Source of the DNA: JBCCFK01 sp965262315
GTDB lineage: Bacteria > Actinomycetota > Acidimicrobiia > Acidimicrobiales > UBA8592
Assembly: GCA_965262315.1 (NCBI GenBank)
Contig: CBDHFJ010000065.1
Location: 1 to 45,711 of the forward strand
DNA: 45,711 nucleotides
Direction: 5' to 3'
Shown here: piece by piece, positions 31,807-40,676 of the stretch
Position numbering within the stretch: position 1 is the first letter of the stretch
Layout: the number at the start of each line of letters is the position of its first letter
The notes under the pieces: model-generated
What the model was told of the DNA's origin: nothing
Seen by the model: only the letters and a program-made list of their open reading frames with translations
The model's database searches: none
Translations under genes and position numbers: made by a program

Positions 31807-33221
31807 TCCGACGCACCGAACACGCACTCTCCTCGACCCCGATCGCCGATCTGGCGACCTATCGGGCGGCGGGAGGGTTGACAGGCCTCACCACCGCCCG
31901 CGCCATGGCACCGGACGAGACGATCGACCTGATCGATGCCGCAGGCGTCCGAGGGCGCGGTGGGGCGGGATTCCCGACCGGACGCAAGTGGCGCAGCGTC
32001 GCCCACTCGACCAGCGAGTCGGACCGAGCGTTCGTGGTCGTCAACGCCGCCGAGGGCGAACCCGGGACGTTCAAGGACCGCGCCCTGTTGCGCGCCAACC
32101 CGTACGCGGTCGTCGAGGGTGCACTCATCGCCGCCCACTGCATCGGCGCGACCCGGCTGGTCATCGCCACCAAGGCGAAGTACGAGCGTGAGCTGGTACG
32201 GATCCGGAGCGCAGTCGCCGAATTCGCAGACGCAGGTCTGGTCGACGAGGTCCACATCGAGCTCGTCGAAGGCCCGGACCACTACCTGTACGGCGAGGAG
32301 ACGGCACTGCTCGAGGTGGTGGAGGGCGAGGAACCCCTCCCCCGACACCTCCCGCCCTACCTCTACGGCCTGTTCACCACCCTGCCCCACCTCGGATGGT
32401 CCGCAGGATCCGACGAGTCGCCCTCCGGCCCGCTCGTACACAGCGACAACCCGGCCCTGGTCAACAACGCCGAGACCTGTGCCCACGCCGCGCTCGTGTG
32501 CCGCCACGGCGCGGATTGGTACCGGTCGATGGGCACCGAAGACTCGCCCGGGCCCACCATCGTGACCATCACCGGTGACGTGCAACGAGCGGTCGTGGCG
32601 GAGATCGAGCTGGGCCAGCCACTCGGGCAGGTGATCGAGGAGCTTGCCGGCGGCGTCCTCCCGGGCCGGCAGATCAAGGGTGTGCTGTCGGGAGTCTCGA
32701 ACCCCGTGCTCCTGCCCGACCACCTCCACCGACCGATGACCTACGAGGCGTTGGCCGCCGCGGGATCGGGGCTGGGCTCGGCGGGGTTCATCGTCTACGA
32801 CGACACACGCAACCTGGTGGACGTGGCCTACCAGGTGTCGCGGTTTCTCCATGTCGAGTCGTGTGGCCAGTGCAACCCGTGCAAGACCGGCACCCAGGCG
32901 ATCACCACGGCGCTGGAGGAGATCGTCTCGGGGACCGGCCTCGACGAGGACCTCGAAGCCATCGAACGGCGGCTCCTGACCGTGACGGACGGCAGCCGCT
33001 GCTACCTCCCGACCCAGGAGCAGCGACTGGTCACCAGCCTCCTCCAGGCGTACCCCGGCGACCTCCCCGCACGTCTCTCGGGAGCCCACGGTGACCTCGC
33101 GACCCCGTTGCCGAAGCTGCTGGACATCGTCGACGGCGAGGCGATCCTCGATCCGACGGCGCTGTTGAAGCTGCCGGATTGGACCTATGCAGAGACGCCG
33201 GTCCGCCTTTCGAACCGCTGA
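31803..33221 (+). CDS. NuoF-like NADH dehydrogenase 51-kDa subunit homologue, solitary
   Basis: A 472-residue flavoprotein like the NADH/FMN/[4Fe-4S] subunit of complex I and of NAD-linked hydrogenases and formate dehydrogenases. The Gly-rich FMN/NADH loop is GRGGAGFPTGRKW (51-63), then NAAEGEPGTFKDR (81-93). An SLBB-like segment follows, and the 4Fe-4S ligands are in VESCGQCNPCKTG (Cys354, 357, 360) with Cys400 in SRCYLP. No nuoE, nuoG or other complex I gene is adjacent, so it probably serves another NAD(P)H-linked electron transfer, perhaps to a ferredoxin. Translation is coupled to the 15-aa leader ORF by a GTGA overlap. Confidence 0.88.
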   Translation: MIRRTEHALSSTPIADLATYRAAGGLTGLTTARAMAPDETIDLIDAAGVRGRGGAGFPTGRKWRSVAHSTSESDRAFVVVNAAEGEPGTFKDRALLRANPYAVVEGALIAAHCIGATRLVIATKAKYERELVRIRSAVAEFADAGLVDEVHIELVEGPDHYLYGEETALLEVVEGEEPLPRHLPPYLYGLFTTLPHLGWSAGSDESPSGPLVHSDNPALVNNAETCAHAALVCRHGADWYRSMGTEDSPGPTIVTITGDVQRAVVAEIELGQPLGQVIEELAGGVLPGRQIKGVLSGVSNPVLLPDHLHRPMTYEALAAAGSGLGSAGFIVYDDTRNLVDVAYQVSRFLHVESCGQCNPCKTGTQAITTALEEIVSGTGLDEDLEAIERRLLTVTDGSRCYLPTQEQRLVTSLLQAYPGDLPARLSGAHGDLATPLPKLLDIVDGEAILDPTALLKLPDWTYAETPVRLSNR

Positions 33222-33245
33222 GCATCGGCAGCCGCACGACCCGGG

Positions 33246-33273
33246 TTGTCCGACCCGCCGCGGCCAATATGGT
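33246..33273 (+). promoter_or_regulatory. Promoter of the antiporter gene
   Basis: TTGTCC (33246-33251), a 16-bp spacer and TATGGT (33268-33273). Initiation near 33280 would give a 45-nt leader that contains GGAAGGGAG before ATG 33325. Confidence 0.55.
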
Positions 33274-33324
33274 CTTCAGACCCACGTGACTCGCCGTTGA
33301 GGTGTGTCCCGGAAGGGAGCCACG

Positions 33325-35460
33325 ATGTCGCTCAACCCACCCACCGAACATCAACTCCTGGTCTTCTGGGTCGCGCTGCTCGTCATCGTGGCGTCCGCAC
33401 GCGTGCTGGGTGCACTGGCACAGCGGATCGGCCAGCCGGCGGTGGTCGGTGAGCTGGCTGCCGGCCTGCTCCTGGGACCCTCACTGCTCGGGAAGGTGGC
33501 GCCCGACGTCACCGACTGGCTCTTCCCCGCCGACGATGCGCAGACCGCCATGCTCTTCACCGTGGGCTGGCTCGGGGTCCTGCTTCTGCTGGTCAGCACC
33601 GGCTTCGAGACCGACCTCGGACTCATCCGGCGGCTCGGGCGCGCCTCGGCGCTGGTCTCCACCGGCTCGCTGGTCGTGCCTGCCGCCGCGGGGTTCGCGG
33701 TCGGCTGGTTCATCCCGCTGTCGTTCGTGGGAGTGGAGACCGAGCGCTACATCTTCGCCCTGTTCTTCGCCGCGGCGCTGTCGATCTCGTCGTTGCCGGT
33801 GATCGCCAAGATCCTGTCCGAGATGGGGTTGATGCGCCGCAACTTCGGCCAGCTCACCCTCGCCGCCGGCATGGCCAACGACGTGATCGGCTGGATCGGG
33901 CTGGGCTTCATCGCCGGCCTTGCTCAGGCCGGCGGCGTCAAGCTGGACAAGCTGGCCTTCACCGTCATCGGGGTGACCGTCTTCTTCATCGCCGCCTTCA
34001 CGATCGGCCAGCGGGCCGTGGACGGGGCGCTGCGACGCGTGCGGGCGAACGGCAACGATCCGCTGGCGGGTCTGTCGGTGGTGCTCATCACCGCGCTGAC
34101 GTTCGGCGTGATCACCCAGTGGCTGCACGTCGAGGCCGTCCTGGGAGCCTTCGTCGCCGGTGTCATCCTGGCCCGGTCGCGTTTCGCCGACCACGATCTC
34201 ATCCGCCCGGTCGAGACCATGACCGCAGCCATCTTCGCCCCGGTCTTCTTCGCGACGGCCGGGCTGCGGGTCGACCTCGGGTTGCTCGGCGACACCGAGA
34301 CCCTCCTCTGGGCCGGCATCGTCCTGGCTGCGGCGTCGGCATCGAAGTTCCTGGGCTCGGTGCTCGGCGCCCGACTGTCGCTCCTGCCGATGCGCGAGGG
34401 CGCCGCGCTCGGTATCGGCCTCAACGCTCGAGGTGCACTGGAGATCGTCATCGCCACCGTCGGCCTGTCACTGGGCGTGCTCAACGACCGCTCCTACACC
34501 GTCATCGTCCTCATGGCGATGGCGACCTCGATGGCTGCGCCGCCGATGCTGCGGAGCGTGCTCCGCAACTGGAGCGGGACGCCCGAGGAACGCAAGCGTC
34601 TCGACCTCGAGGCCCAACTCGCCAGCAACTCGCTGGTGACCGCCGGTCGAGTGCTCATCCCCACCCGTGGTGGCTCGTCGTCGCTCGTCGCGGCCCAGAT
34701 CACGGCGCTGGCCTGGCCCCGCTCCGCCCAGATCACGATCCTGTCGGTCGGAACGGGCCTGGGCAGCGAGGAGACAGCGTTCGGCAACGTCCTGGCTGAT
34801 CACGACGTGGACTACCGGATGGTCGAGGGCGACGACGTCGCCCGAGCGATCCTCGACGAAGCCCGGCTCGGGTACGACGCGATCCTCATGGGGACTCGTG
34901 CCGGGTCCCCGTCGCCGATCACCGACGCGGTGCTGCGCGAGAGCACGGTCCCCGTCGTGCTCGTCCGACCGCCGGCCGGCTCGGCCCGCCAGCTCCCGTG
35001 GGCGTTCAGCCGAGCCATCATCCCGGTCAACGGCGCCAGCAGCTCGCGGCCGGCGCAGGAGATCGGCGCGTACCTGTCCGCCGGCATCGGCACCCGCCTC
35101 CATCACCTTCACGTCGCACCAGAACCGTCCACGCCGCTGGAGTTGTTCCTGAGCGACCGGGCGCCACACACCGCGGCCACACGAGGCATCCTCGACGAGG
35201 CGGCGGCGCTGGCGACCACCGCCGGCGCCAGCTTCACCCCGCTGGTCGAACACGGCGACCGGCCGGCCGAACGCATCGTGCAGACCGCCGACGAGCTCGA
35301 CGCCGACCTGATCGTGGTCTCGGGGACCAGCCGCACCCAGACCGACGAGCTCTTCCTCGGCCACACCCTGGACCACGTGATGAGCCAGGCCACCGACGTC
35401 ACCCTGGTGGTCGCCCTCATGCCCGAATCCCGGCACGCACCCGTCCCCGCCAGCACCTGA
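33325..35460 (+). CDS. CPA2-family cation/proton antiporter with two universal-stress-protein domains
   Basis: A 711-residue protein. The first ~410 residues form a Na+/H+ exchanger-type domain with about 12 TM segments; typical stretches are PAVVGELAAGLLLGPSLLG, AAALSISSLPVIAKIL and GAFVAGVILARSRF. Two cytoplasmic USP (UspA-like) domains follow (about 435-550 and 565-700); the GTRAGS and DLIVVSGTSR segments correspond to the nucleotide-binding loop of such domains. They may regulate transport with ATP/ADP or cyclic nucleotide. ATG 33325 after GGAAGGGAG is preferred over the upstream in-frame GTG 33304. A terminator hairpin follows. Confidence 0.9.
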   Translation: MSLNPPTEHQLLVFWVALLVIVASARVLGALAQRIGQPAVVGELAAGLLLGPSLLGKVAPDVTDWLFPADDAQTAMLFTVGWLGVLLLLVSTGFETDLGLIRRLGRASALVSTGSLVVPAAAGFAVGWFIPLSFVGVETERYIFALFFAAALSISSLPVIAKILSEMGLMRRNFGQLTLAAGMANDVIGWIGLGFIAGLAQAGGVKLDKLAFTVIGVTVFFIAAFTIGQRAVDGALRRVRANGNDPLAGLSVVLITALTFGVITQWLHVEAVLGAFVAGVILARSRFADHDLIRPVETMTAAIFAPVFFATAGLRVDLGLLGDTETLLWAGIVLAAASASKFLGSVLGARLSLLPMREGAALGIGLNARGALEIVIATVGLSLGVLNDRSYTVIVLMAMATSMAAPPMLRSVLRNWSGTPEERKRLDLEAQLASNSLVTAGRVLIPTRGGSSSLVAAQITALAWPRSAQITILSVGTGLGSEETAFGNVLADHDVDYRMVEGDDVARAILDEARLGYDAILMGTRAGSPSPITDAVLRESTVPVVLVRPPAGSARQLPWAFSRAIIPVNGASSSRPAQEIGAYLSAGIGTRLHHLHVAPEPSTPLELFLSDRAPHTAATRGILDEAAALATTAGASFTPLVEHGDRPAERIVQTADELDADLIVVSGTSRTQTDELFLGHTLDHVMSQATDVTLVVALMPESRHAPVPAST

Positions 35461-35475
35461 CCCGAGCGGCGGTCC

Positions 35476-35513
35476 CGGAGCCTCTTCTGCACGCAGCGGC
35501 AGGAGGGGCTCCG
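35476..35513 (+). terminator. Hairpin after the antiporter gene
   Basis: GGAGCCTCTTCTGC (35477-35490) pairs with GCAGGAGGGGCTCC (35499-35512) over 14 bp with two G-U pairs, extended by one C-G pair. The loop is 8 nt. No clear T tract follows. Confidence 0.65.
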
Positions 35514-35589
35514 AGGCCACCGATTCGTCGACCAGCACGGCCGGTGTCAGAGCCATCCCCGTCGGTGCCGAATCAGCGCGAGTCTGGGC

Positions 35590-37695
35590 ATGCCGCCCGA
35601 CGAACCGAACGAGACGATCGTGAACCATCCAGACGCGCTGACCGACAACACCGAGCTGGAGGACGTGGACGAACGCGTCCGCTTCGATCTCTCGCTGGTG
35701 GACGCTCGGTTGCTCCGAAGTCCGGTCGTGGTCCGGGCGGTGGCAGGCATCGCCGCGGCATCAATGGTCCTCGCCTGGCCAGGGCGGACCGACCGGGTGC
35801 TCGCCAGGCTCATCGGCCTCGCGATCCTCGCCCTCGCGGTCACGGGCCTGTGGGCGTCGCTGCGACAACGACCGCGCCGCCTGATCGACCTGGCATCGGG
35901 GCTGGTGGGCCTGGCTGCGGCCGGCGCCCTCCTGCTGTCGCCCAACCAGTCCGAGGTGGCATTGGCGCGTCTGGTGGCGATCGGCATCGGCATCGTGGCC
36001 TTGCGAGACCTCGCCCGACTGCGCACCGATCATCGCCCGAAGATCGACGGCGACTCGACTGCCTGGATCGTCTCGCGCTCCCTCGCCCTCCTCGGGATCG
36101 CGGCGCTCCTGCTGAGCTTCCCCGCCGAGGTCTTCGCTGCCGTCACGACCATCGCGGCGCTGGGCTGGATCGGCCTTTCCCTGCTGGTGATCGTCGCCTC
36201 CCTGGATGCGCGCACGAGCGGCACCACGAACTACGCGGCGTCGCTGCAGTTGGTGGCAGCGTGGCTGGCCGAACGCCACAAGTCCGTCGACGACCGCCAG
36301 GCGCTCTACAGCAAGCTCCTGTACGAAGGGCCGGCCGCGGCCCGCCGCGCGGTCCGGTTCTTCACCCTGATGACCTTCGCCGCCGTGATCGCCTCCATGG
36401 GGGTCATCACCGACTCGACCGCCGTCGTCATCGGCGCGATGTTGATCGCACCCCTGATGACGCCCCTCATGGGCATGGCCATCTCGCTGGTGATGGGCTG
36501 GCCGCGCCGGCTCGGCCAGAGCGCACTGATCGCCGCGGCCGGGATCCTGTTGGCCATCGCGGTCGGCGCGGTCTTGGGCCTGGTCTCGCCCGGGGTCATC
36601 GACACCGCGAGCAACTCCCAGGTGATCGCCCGCTCGTCGCCGACCATCCTCGACCTGATCACCGCGCTGGCCGCGGGCGCCGCCGGCGCGTACGGCCTGT
36701 CCCGGCCAGACGTCTCCGACTCGTTGCCCGGCGTGGCCATCGCCATCTCCCTGGTGCCCCCGCTCAGCGTGGTCGGCATCGCCTACTCCCAGGGCGACTG
36801 GAACGCCGGCAATGGCTCCCTGCTGCTGTTCGCCACCAACATGCTGGCCATCCTCATCATGGGCGGGCTGACCTTCATCGCCACCGGCGTGACCCCACTG
36901 GCCCGGGTGACCGAGAACCAACGCCGCGTTCGCACGGCGGTGGCCGCCGTGGGCGGCGTCGGGGCTCTGGTGATCGGAGCCCTGTTCCTGAACGGTGCCC
37001 AGATCGCCGAGGACCTCTTCGACCGCTCGACCACCGAGGACACCGTCGAGGAGTGGCTCGACGACCACCCCGCGCACTCGCTCGTTCGGGTCAACCTCGA
37101 CGGCGAGGTGATCACCGCAACGATCGTCGGCCCCTCGGCAGGTGCGCCGACCGCGAGCTCGCTCGCCGACCGACTCTCGGAGCGTCTCGACCGGCCGGTC
37201 ACCGCCGACCTACGGCTGATCATCGAGGAGCGGGACCGCGCCAGCGGCCCAGCGGGTCGTGAGCCCGGCCCGGGGCCCGGCGGAGGAGGGGGGCGAGGGT
37301 GTCGCCGCTGGCCCCAACGTGAGACCCGGACCTCCTCGGTGGCAATGACCGCCGCTCGGACCCTGGCTCGCCGCCGCGCCGGAACAGGGATCGGCGGCAC
37401 CCTACGATGCGGGTCCGTCGCGATCGACCACCGCCACAGGAGACGCACCGATGACCGAGCAGCTGCAGTCGATGACCGAAACGCAGAAGGGCCCAGCGGC
37501 CCCGGCGACCTACGACGATCTCAGGGTGCTGATGCTGAACTGCACGCTGACGCGGTCGCCGAACCTGTCCCACACCGAGGGCTTGATGAACGTGGCGCGG
37601 GGCATCTTCGAGGCCAACGGGGTCGAGGTGGAGTATCTGCGGCCGGTGGACTACGAGATCCCGGCCGGGCTCAAGCACGACTACGCGGGCCGTGA
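35590..37695 (+). CDS. DUF389 membrane protein; 3' end probably a frameshift run-on
   Basis: Reads as 701 residues. An N-terminal region with several TM segments (about 45-220) precedes a DUF389 domain (about 250-435): VITDSTAVVIGAMLIAPLMT, AIAISLVPPLSVVGIAYSQG and LLLFATNMLAILIMGG. The function of DUF389 is unknown. From about residue 557 on, the sequence becomes Gly/Pro/Arg-rich and runs 245 bp into the next gene in another frame. A single indel in the G6 run at 37288-37293 would give a stop within about 30 codons, so the last ~130 residues are probably not native. The ATG at 35590 has no clear Shine-Dalgarno. Confidence 0.82.
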   Translation: MPPDEPNETIVNHPDALTDNTELEDVDERVRFDLSLVDARLLRSPVVVRAVAGIAAASMVLAWPGRTDRVLARLIGLAILALAVTGLWASLRQRPRRLIDLASGLVGLAAAGALLLSPNQSEVALARLVAIGIGIVALRDLARLRTDHRPKIDGDSTAWIVSRSLALLGIAALLLSFPAEVFAAVTTIAALGWIGLSLLVIVASLDARTSGTTNYAASLQLVAAWLAERHKSVDDRQALYSKLLYEGPAAARRAVRFFTLMTFAAVIASMGVITDSTAVVIGAMLIAPLMTPLMGMAISLVMGWPRRLGQSALIAAAGILLAIAVGAVLGLVSPGVIDTASNSQVIARSSPTILDLITALAAGAAGAYGLSRPDVSDSLPGVAIAISLVPPLSVVGIAYSQGDWNAGNGSLLLFATNMLAILIMGGLTFIATGVTPLARVTENQRRVRTAVAAVGGVGALVIGALFLNGAQIAEDLFDRSTTEDTVEEWLDDHPAHSLVRVNLDGEVITATIVGPSAGAPTASSLADRLSERLDRPVTADLRLIIEERDRASGPAGREPGPGPGGGGGRGCRRWPQRETRTSSVAMTAARTLARRRAGTGIGGTLRCGSVAIDHRHRRRTDDRAAAVDDRNAEGPSGPGDLRRSQGADAELHADAVAEPVPHRGLDERGAGHLRGQRGRGGVSAAGGLRDPGRAQARLRGP
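37403..37408 (+). promoter_or_regulatory. -10 box of the flavodoxin-like gene promoter
   Basis: TACGAT matches the -10 box at 38260. Initiation near 37415 would leave a leader of about 36 nt with AGGAG before ATG 37451. It lies inside the run-on part of the preceding frame, which supports a native stop upstream of it. Confidence 0.45.
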
Positions 37696-38212
37696 CGGCT
37701 ATGAGCGTGATGACTGGCCCGAGATCCAGGCGAAGATCGACGCCTGCGACATCTTGATCCTGGGCACATCGGTCTGGCTCGGCGAGAAGAGCTCGGTCTG
37801 CAATCGGGTGCTCGAGCGCATGTACGGCTACACCCATGACCTCAACGACAAGGGCCAGTACCGCGACTACGGCAAGGTCGGCGCGGCGTTGATCACGGGC
37901 AACGAGGACGGCGTGAAGCATTGCGCGATGAACATGCTGTTCTCGCTGTCACACATCGGCTACACGGTGCCGCCGCAGGCCGACGCCGGGTGGATGGGTG
38001 AGGCCGGCCCGGGCCCGTCCTACATGGACGAAGGGTCGGGTGGGCCCGAGAACGACTTCACCAACCGCAACACCACGTTCCTGGTCTGGAACTGCCTGCA
38101 CCTGGCCCGGATGTTGAAGGACGCCGGCGGCATCCCTGCCCACGGCAACCAACCCGACGTGTGGAAGGCCGGCTGCCACACCGACTTCCACAGCCCTGAG
38201 CACCGCCGCTGA
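37451..38212 (+). CDS. Flavodoxin-like/NADPH-dependent FMN reductase-family protein
   Basis: A 253-residue protein with a flavodoxin-like fold. LRVLMLNCTLTRSPNLSHTE (about 25-44) matches the FMN phosphate loop of the NADPH-dependent FMN reductase family, and DILILGTSVWLGEKSSVCNR (about 99-118) matches the isoalloxazine-side loop. The C-terminal third (YTVPPQADAGWMGEAGPGPS) is also characteristic of this family. It likely transfers electrons to an unknown acceptor. The ATG has AGGAG upstream. Confidence 0.83.
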   Translation: MTEQLQSMTETQKGPAAPATYDDLRVLMLNCTLTRSPNLSHTEGLMNVARGIFEANGVEVEYLRPVDYEIPAGLKHDYAGRDGYERDDWPEIQAKIDACDILILGTSVWLGEKSSVCNRVLERMYGYTHDLNDKGQYRDYGKVGAALITGNEDGVKHCAMNMLFSLSHIGYTVPPQADAGWMGEAGPGPSYMDEGSGGPENDFTNRNTTFLVWNCLHLARMLKDAGGIPAHGNQPDVWKAGCHTDFHSPEHRR

Positions 38213-38259
38213 CCTCGCCGCCGGCGCCGTTGTCGACGGACCGTCACAGAGGCGACCGG

Positions 38260-38265
38260 TACGAT
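38260..38265 (+). promoter_or_regulatory. -10 box of a leaderless promoter for the M20 amidase gene
   Basis: TACGAT ends 6 nt before ATG 38272, with no Shine-Dalgarno. It selects this ATG over the earlier in-frame codon at 38230. Confidence 0.55.
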
Positions 38266-38271
38266 TCGGCC

Positions 38272-39498
38272 ATGACAGCGCAGCGAGTGAACGGCGAGCG
38301 GTTGTGGTCCCGGCTGATGGCGATGGCCGAGGTGGGACCTGGGGTCGCGGGCGGCAACAACCGTCAGGCGATCTCCGACGAGGACAAGGCCGGCCGCGAC
38401 CTGTTCATGTCGTGGGCGGCCGATGCCGGCTGCACCTTCGAGTGCGACGAGATCGGCAACCTCTTCGCCACGCGCGCCGGCACCGACCCCGACAAGCCGC
38501 CGGTCCTGACCGGCTCCCACCTCGACACCCAACCCACGGGCGGGCGCTTCGACGGCGTCTACGGCGTGCTCGGCGGGCTCGAGGTCATCGAGACCCTGAA
38601 CGACCACGACATCGTCACCGAAGCTCCGATCCAGCTCGCGGTCTGGACCAACGAGGAGGGCTCGCGGTTCCCGCCGTCGATGATGGGCTCGGCCGTCTGG
38701 GCGGGCGCGCTTCCCCTCGCTCATGCGCTCAAGACCCAGGACTTCGACGGCAAGAGTGTGGAAGAGGAGCTCCAGCGGCTCGGTTGGGACGGCGACCTAC
38801 CGGCTCGACCCCGACCGCTCACCGCAGCCTTCGAACTCCACATCGAGCAGGGCCCGATCCTCGAGGGTGCCGACCTCGAGATCGGTGTCGTGACCGGCGT
38901 GCAGGGCTACCGCTGGTACACGGTCGAGCTCGGTGGTGTGCCCGCCCATGCGGGGCCCACACCGATGGACATGCGCCACGATCCGGCCCGCGCGCTGGGC
39001 GACATCGTCGCCGGCGTCTACGCGATGGCGGCCGAGCATGCGCCGTGGTCCCGGGCGACGTTCGCGCAGTTCCGGAGCATGCCGATCTCGCCCAACACGA
39101 TCCCCGAGACCATCACGTTCTCCCTGGACATGCGGAACCCCGACGGCGACGTCCTGCGGTCGATGGAGGAAGCGATGCGCACGATGGTCGACGAGGCGTG
39201 CACCCGGCACGGGGTCACCTCGTCGATCCAGATCGATGCCGACTCGCCCCCGGTGAAGTTCGACGACGGCTGCGTCGCCGCCGTCGAGCAGGCGGCGGAC
39301 GCGCTGGGGTTGTCGCACCAGCACATGGTCTCGGGCGCAGGCCACGACGCCTGCTACGTGGCCGGGCACAGCCCCACCTCGATGATCTTCGTGCCGTGCG
39401 ACGACGGCGTCAGCCACAACGAGGCCGAGAACATCTCGCCGGAACAGGCCGAGAAGGGCGCGTCGGTCCTCCTCGGCGCCATTCGGGCAATGGCCTGA
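38272..39498 (+). CDS. Zn-dependent amidase of the hydantoinase/carbamoylase (M20) family
   Basis: A 408-residue dinuclear zinc amidohydrolase. Visible motifs are GSHLDTQPTGGRFDGVYGV (His83, Asp94), TNEEGSRFPPSMMGS (Glu128/129), ELHIEQGP (His190), GAGHDACYVAG and SHNEAENI. This set defines N-carbamoyl-L-amino acid hydrolases, allantoate amidohydrolases and beta-ureidopropionases; the substrate cannot be chosen from sequence alone. A role in releasing ammonia from ureido compounds is likely. It is leaderless at 38272. It converges with the GlcG-like gene, with a single base between the stops. Confidence 0.93.
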   Translation: MTAQRVNGERLWSRLMAMAEVGPGVAGGNNRQAISDEDKAGRDLFMSWAADAGCTFECDEIGNLFATRAGTDPDKPPVLTGSHLDTQPTGGRFDGVYGVLGGLEVIETLNDHDIVTEAPIQLAVWTNEEGSRFPPSMMGSAVWAGALPLAHALKTQDFDGKSVEEELQRLGWDGDLPARPRPLTAAFELHIEQGPILEGADLEIGVVTGVQGYRWYTVELGGVPAHAGPTPMDMRHDPARALGDIVAGVYAMAAEHAPWSRATFAQFRSMPISPNTIPETITFSLDMRNPDGDVLRSMEEAMRTMVDEACTRHGVTSSIQIDADSPPVKFDDGCVAAVEQAADALGLSHQHMVSGAGHDACYVAGHSPTSMIFVPCDDGVSHNEAENISPEQAEKGASVLLGAIRAMA

Positions 39499-39499
39499 C

Positions 39500-39943
39500 T
39501 CAGAGCCGTCGGGCGGCGATGACCGTGGCCCAGCCGCCATCGGCCACGACCGCGACGACCCCCGCCACCTGGCCACCAGTGACGAGGACCCGCACGGCGG
39601 CATCGGCTGCCGCAGGTTCGCCAATGAAGGGCAGCCGAGCGAACACCCGGTGCGCTTCGTCGATGGCTGCCAGAGGGGAGCCCTCCGGCGTGGCTCGCTG
39701 CGCCACGAGGCTCCCGGTCGCGTCCAGCACCGCAACAGCGACACCACCGGAGTCGGAGGCGGCTCGCACGAGATGGGCAGCGATCAGCTGAGCGTCATCG
39801 GACGAGAGTGACGGCCCCCCGCCAATGGCGACGGAGCCCGGCGCAAGCCAGTCGGCCGTTCCGTCGACCGCGGTGACCACACCGGCGTCCACGTCCCAGA
39901 CGCCCAGGCCCAGCGATGCGGCGATCCGCTCGACGTCAGCCAC
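39500..39943 (-). CDS. GlcG/HbpS-like protein
   Basis: A 147-residue protein with the compact alpha/beta pattern of GlcG/HbpS (DUF336): AVAVLDATGSLVAQRATPEG corresponds to the strand and loop used for heme or substrate contact, and SPLAAIDEAHRVFAR follows. HbpS-type proteins bind heme or act in redox sensing; GlcG proteins accompany glycolate and sugar-acid genes. The GTG start at 39943 overlaps the SDR stop by 8 bp. It is the last gene of the sugar operon. Confidence 0.62.
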   Translation of the reverse strand: MADVERIAASLGLGVWDVDAGVVTAVDGTADWLAPGSVAIGGGPSLSSDDAQLIAAHLVRAASDSGGVAVAVLDATGSLVAQRATPEGSPLAAIDEAHRVFARLPFIGEPAAADAAVRVLVTGGQVAGVVAVVADGGWATVIAARRL

Positions 39944-40676
39944 GACCGACGAAGGGCATCCCGGCCGCCATGACCGTCATCGAGAGCACATTGGCGTCGG
40001 CCGGGAGTCCCGCCATGTACGCAACGGCTTCGGCGACCGGGTCGACGGGAATGGTCGGCTCTGCCATGGTGGAGCCGTTCGGCTGGAGCACCCCGGCGGC
40101 CATCTGGTCGCCCATGTCGGACGAGATGTTGCCCAGGTCGATCTGCCCGCATGTGATCCCGAACGCACGACCATCCAACGCGAGGGACTTGGTCAGGCCG
40201 GTCACCGCATGCTTCGTCGCGGTGTATGGGGCCGAGAACGGCCGCGGCGTCGTCGCTGACACCGAGCCGTTGTTGATGATGCGGCCCCCGGAGGGCTCCT
40301 GCGCACGCATCACACCGAACGCCGCTCGGGCGCACAAGAAGGAGCCGCGGAGATTGACGGCGACGACGTCGTCCCAGGCCTCGACGGCCAGGTCATCCAC
40401 CGGCACGGCCGGTGCGGCGATCCCGGCGTTGTTGAAGAGCAGGTCCACACGACCGAAGACCTCGACAGCCCGCTCGAACAGCGCATCCACGTCCTCGGCA
40501 ACACTGACGTCGGTCTGGACCGCAAGGGCGTCGGAGCCGATCTCGGCTGCCGTCTCCTCGAGCGGTTCGGGGGATCGACCCGCAGCCACGATCGACCAGC
40601 CGTCGCTCGCGAGCCGGATCGCGACTGCGCGTCCGATGCCGCGCCCGCCGCCAGTCACCACTGCCACTCGTCTCAT
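39936..40676 (-). CDS. Short-chain dehydrogenase/reductase
   Basis: A 246-residue classical SDR. The dinucleotide-binding motif is TGGGRGIG (8-15), the structural motif NNAG is at about 88-91, and the catalytic set is Ser-N-Tyr-xxx-Lys (NNGSVSATTP and SAPYTATKHA). NAD(P) choice is not clear from the sequence. It would oxidise or reduce a sugar alcohol or sugar acid of the pathway. ATG 40676 overlaps the stop of the hydroxypyruvate-isomerase-like gene by 4 bp, so they are co-translated. Confidence 0.93.
   Translation of the reverse strand: MRRVAVVTGGGRGIGRAVAIRLASDGWSIVAAGRSPEPLEETAAEIGSDALAVQTDVSVAEDVDALFERAVEVFGRVDLLFNNAGIAAPAVPVDDLAVEAWDDVVAVNLRGSFLCARAAFGVMRAQEPSGGRIINNGSVSATTPRPFSAPYTATKHAVTGLTKSLALDGRAFGITCGQIDLGNISSDMGDQMAAGVLQPNGSTMAEPTIPVDPVAEAVAYMAGLPADANVLSMTVMAAGMPFVGRG

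Noticed and set aside
34998..37262. 754-codon plus-strand ORF overlapping the antiporter and DUF389 genes
   Set aside because: Its translation is Arg/Pro/His-rich and low in complexity, while the overlapped frames encode recognisable membrane proteins.
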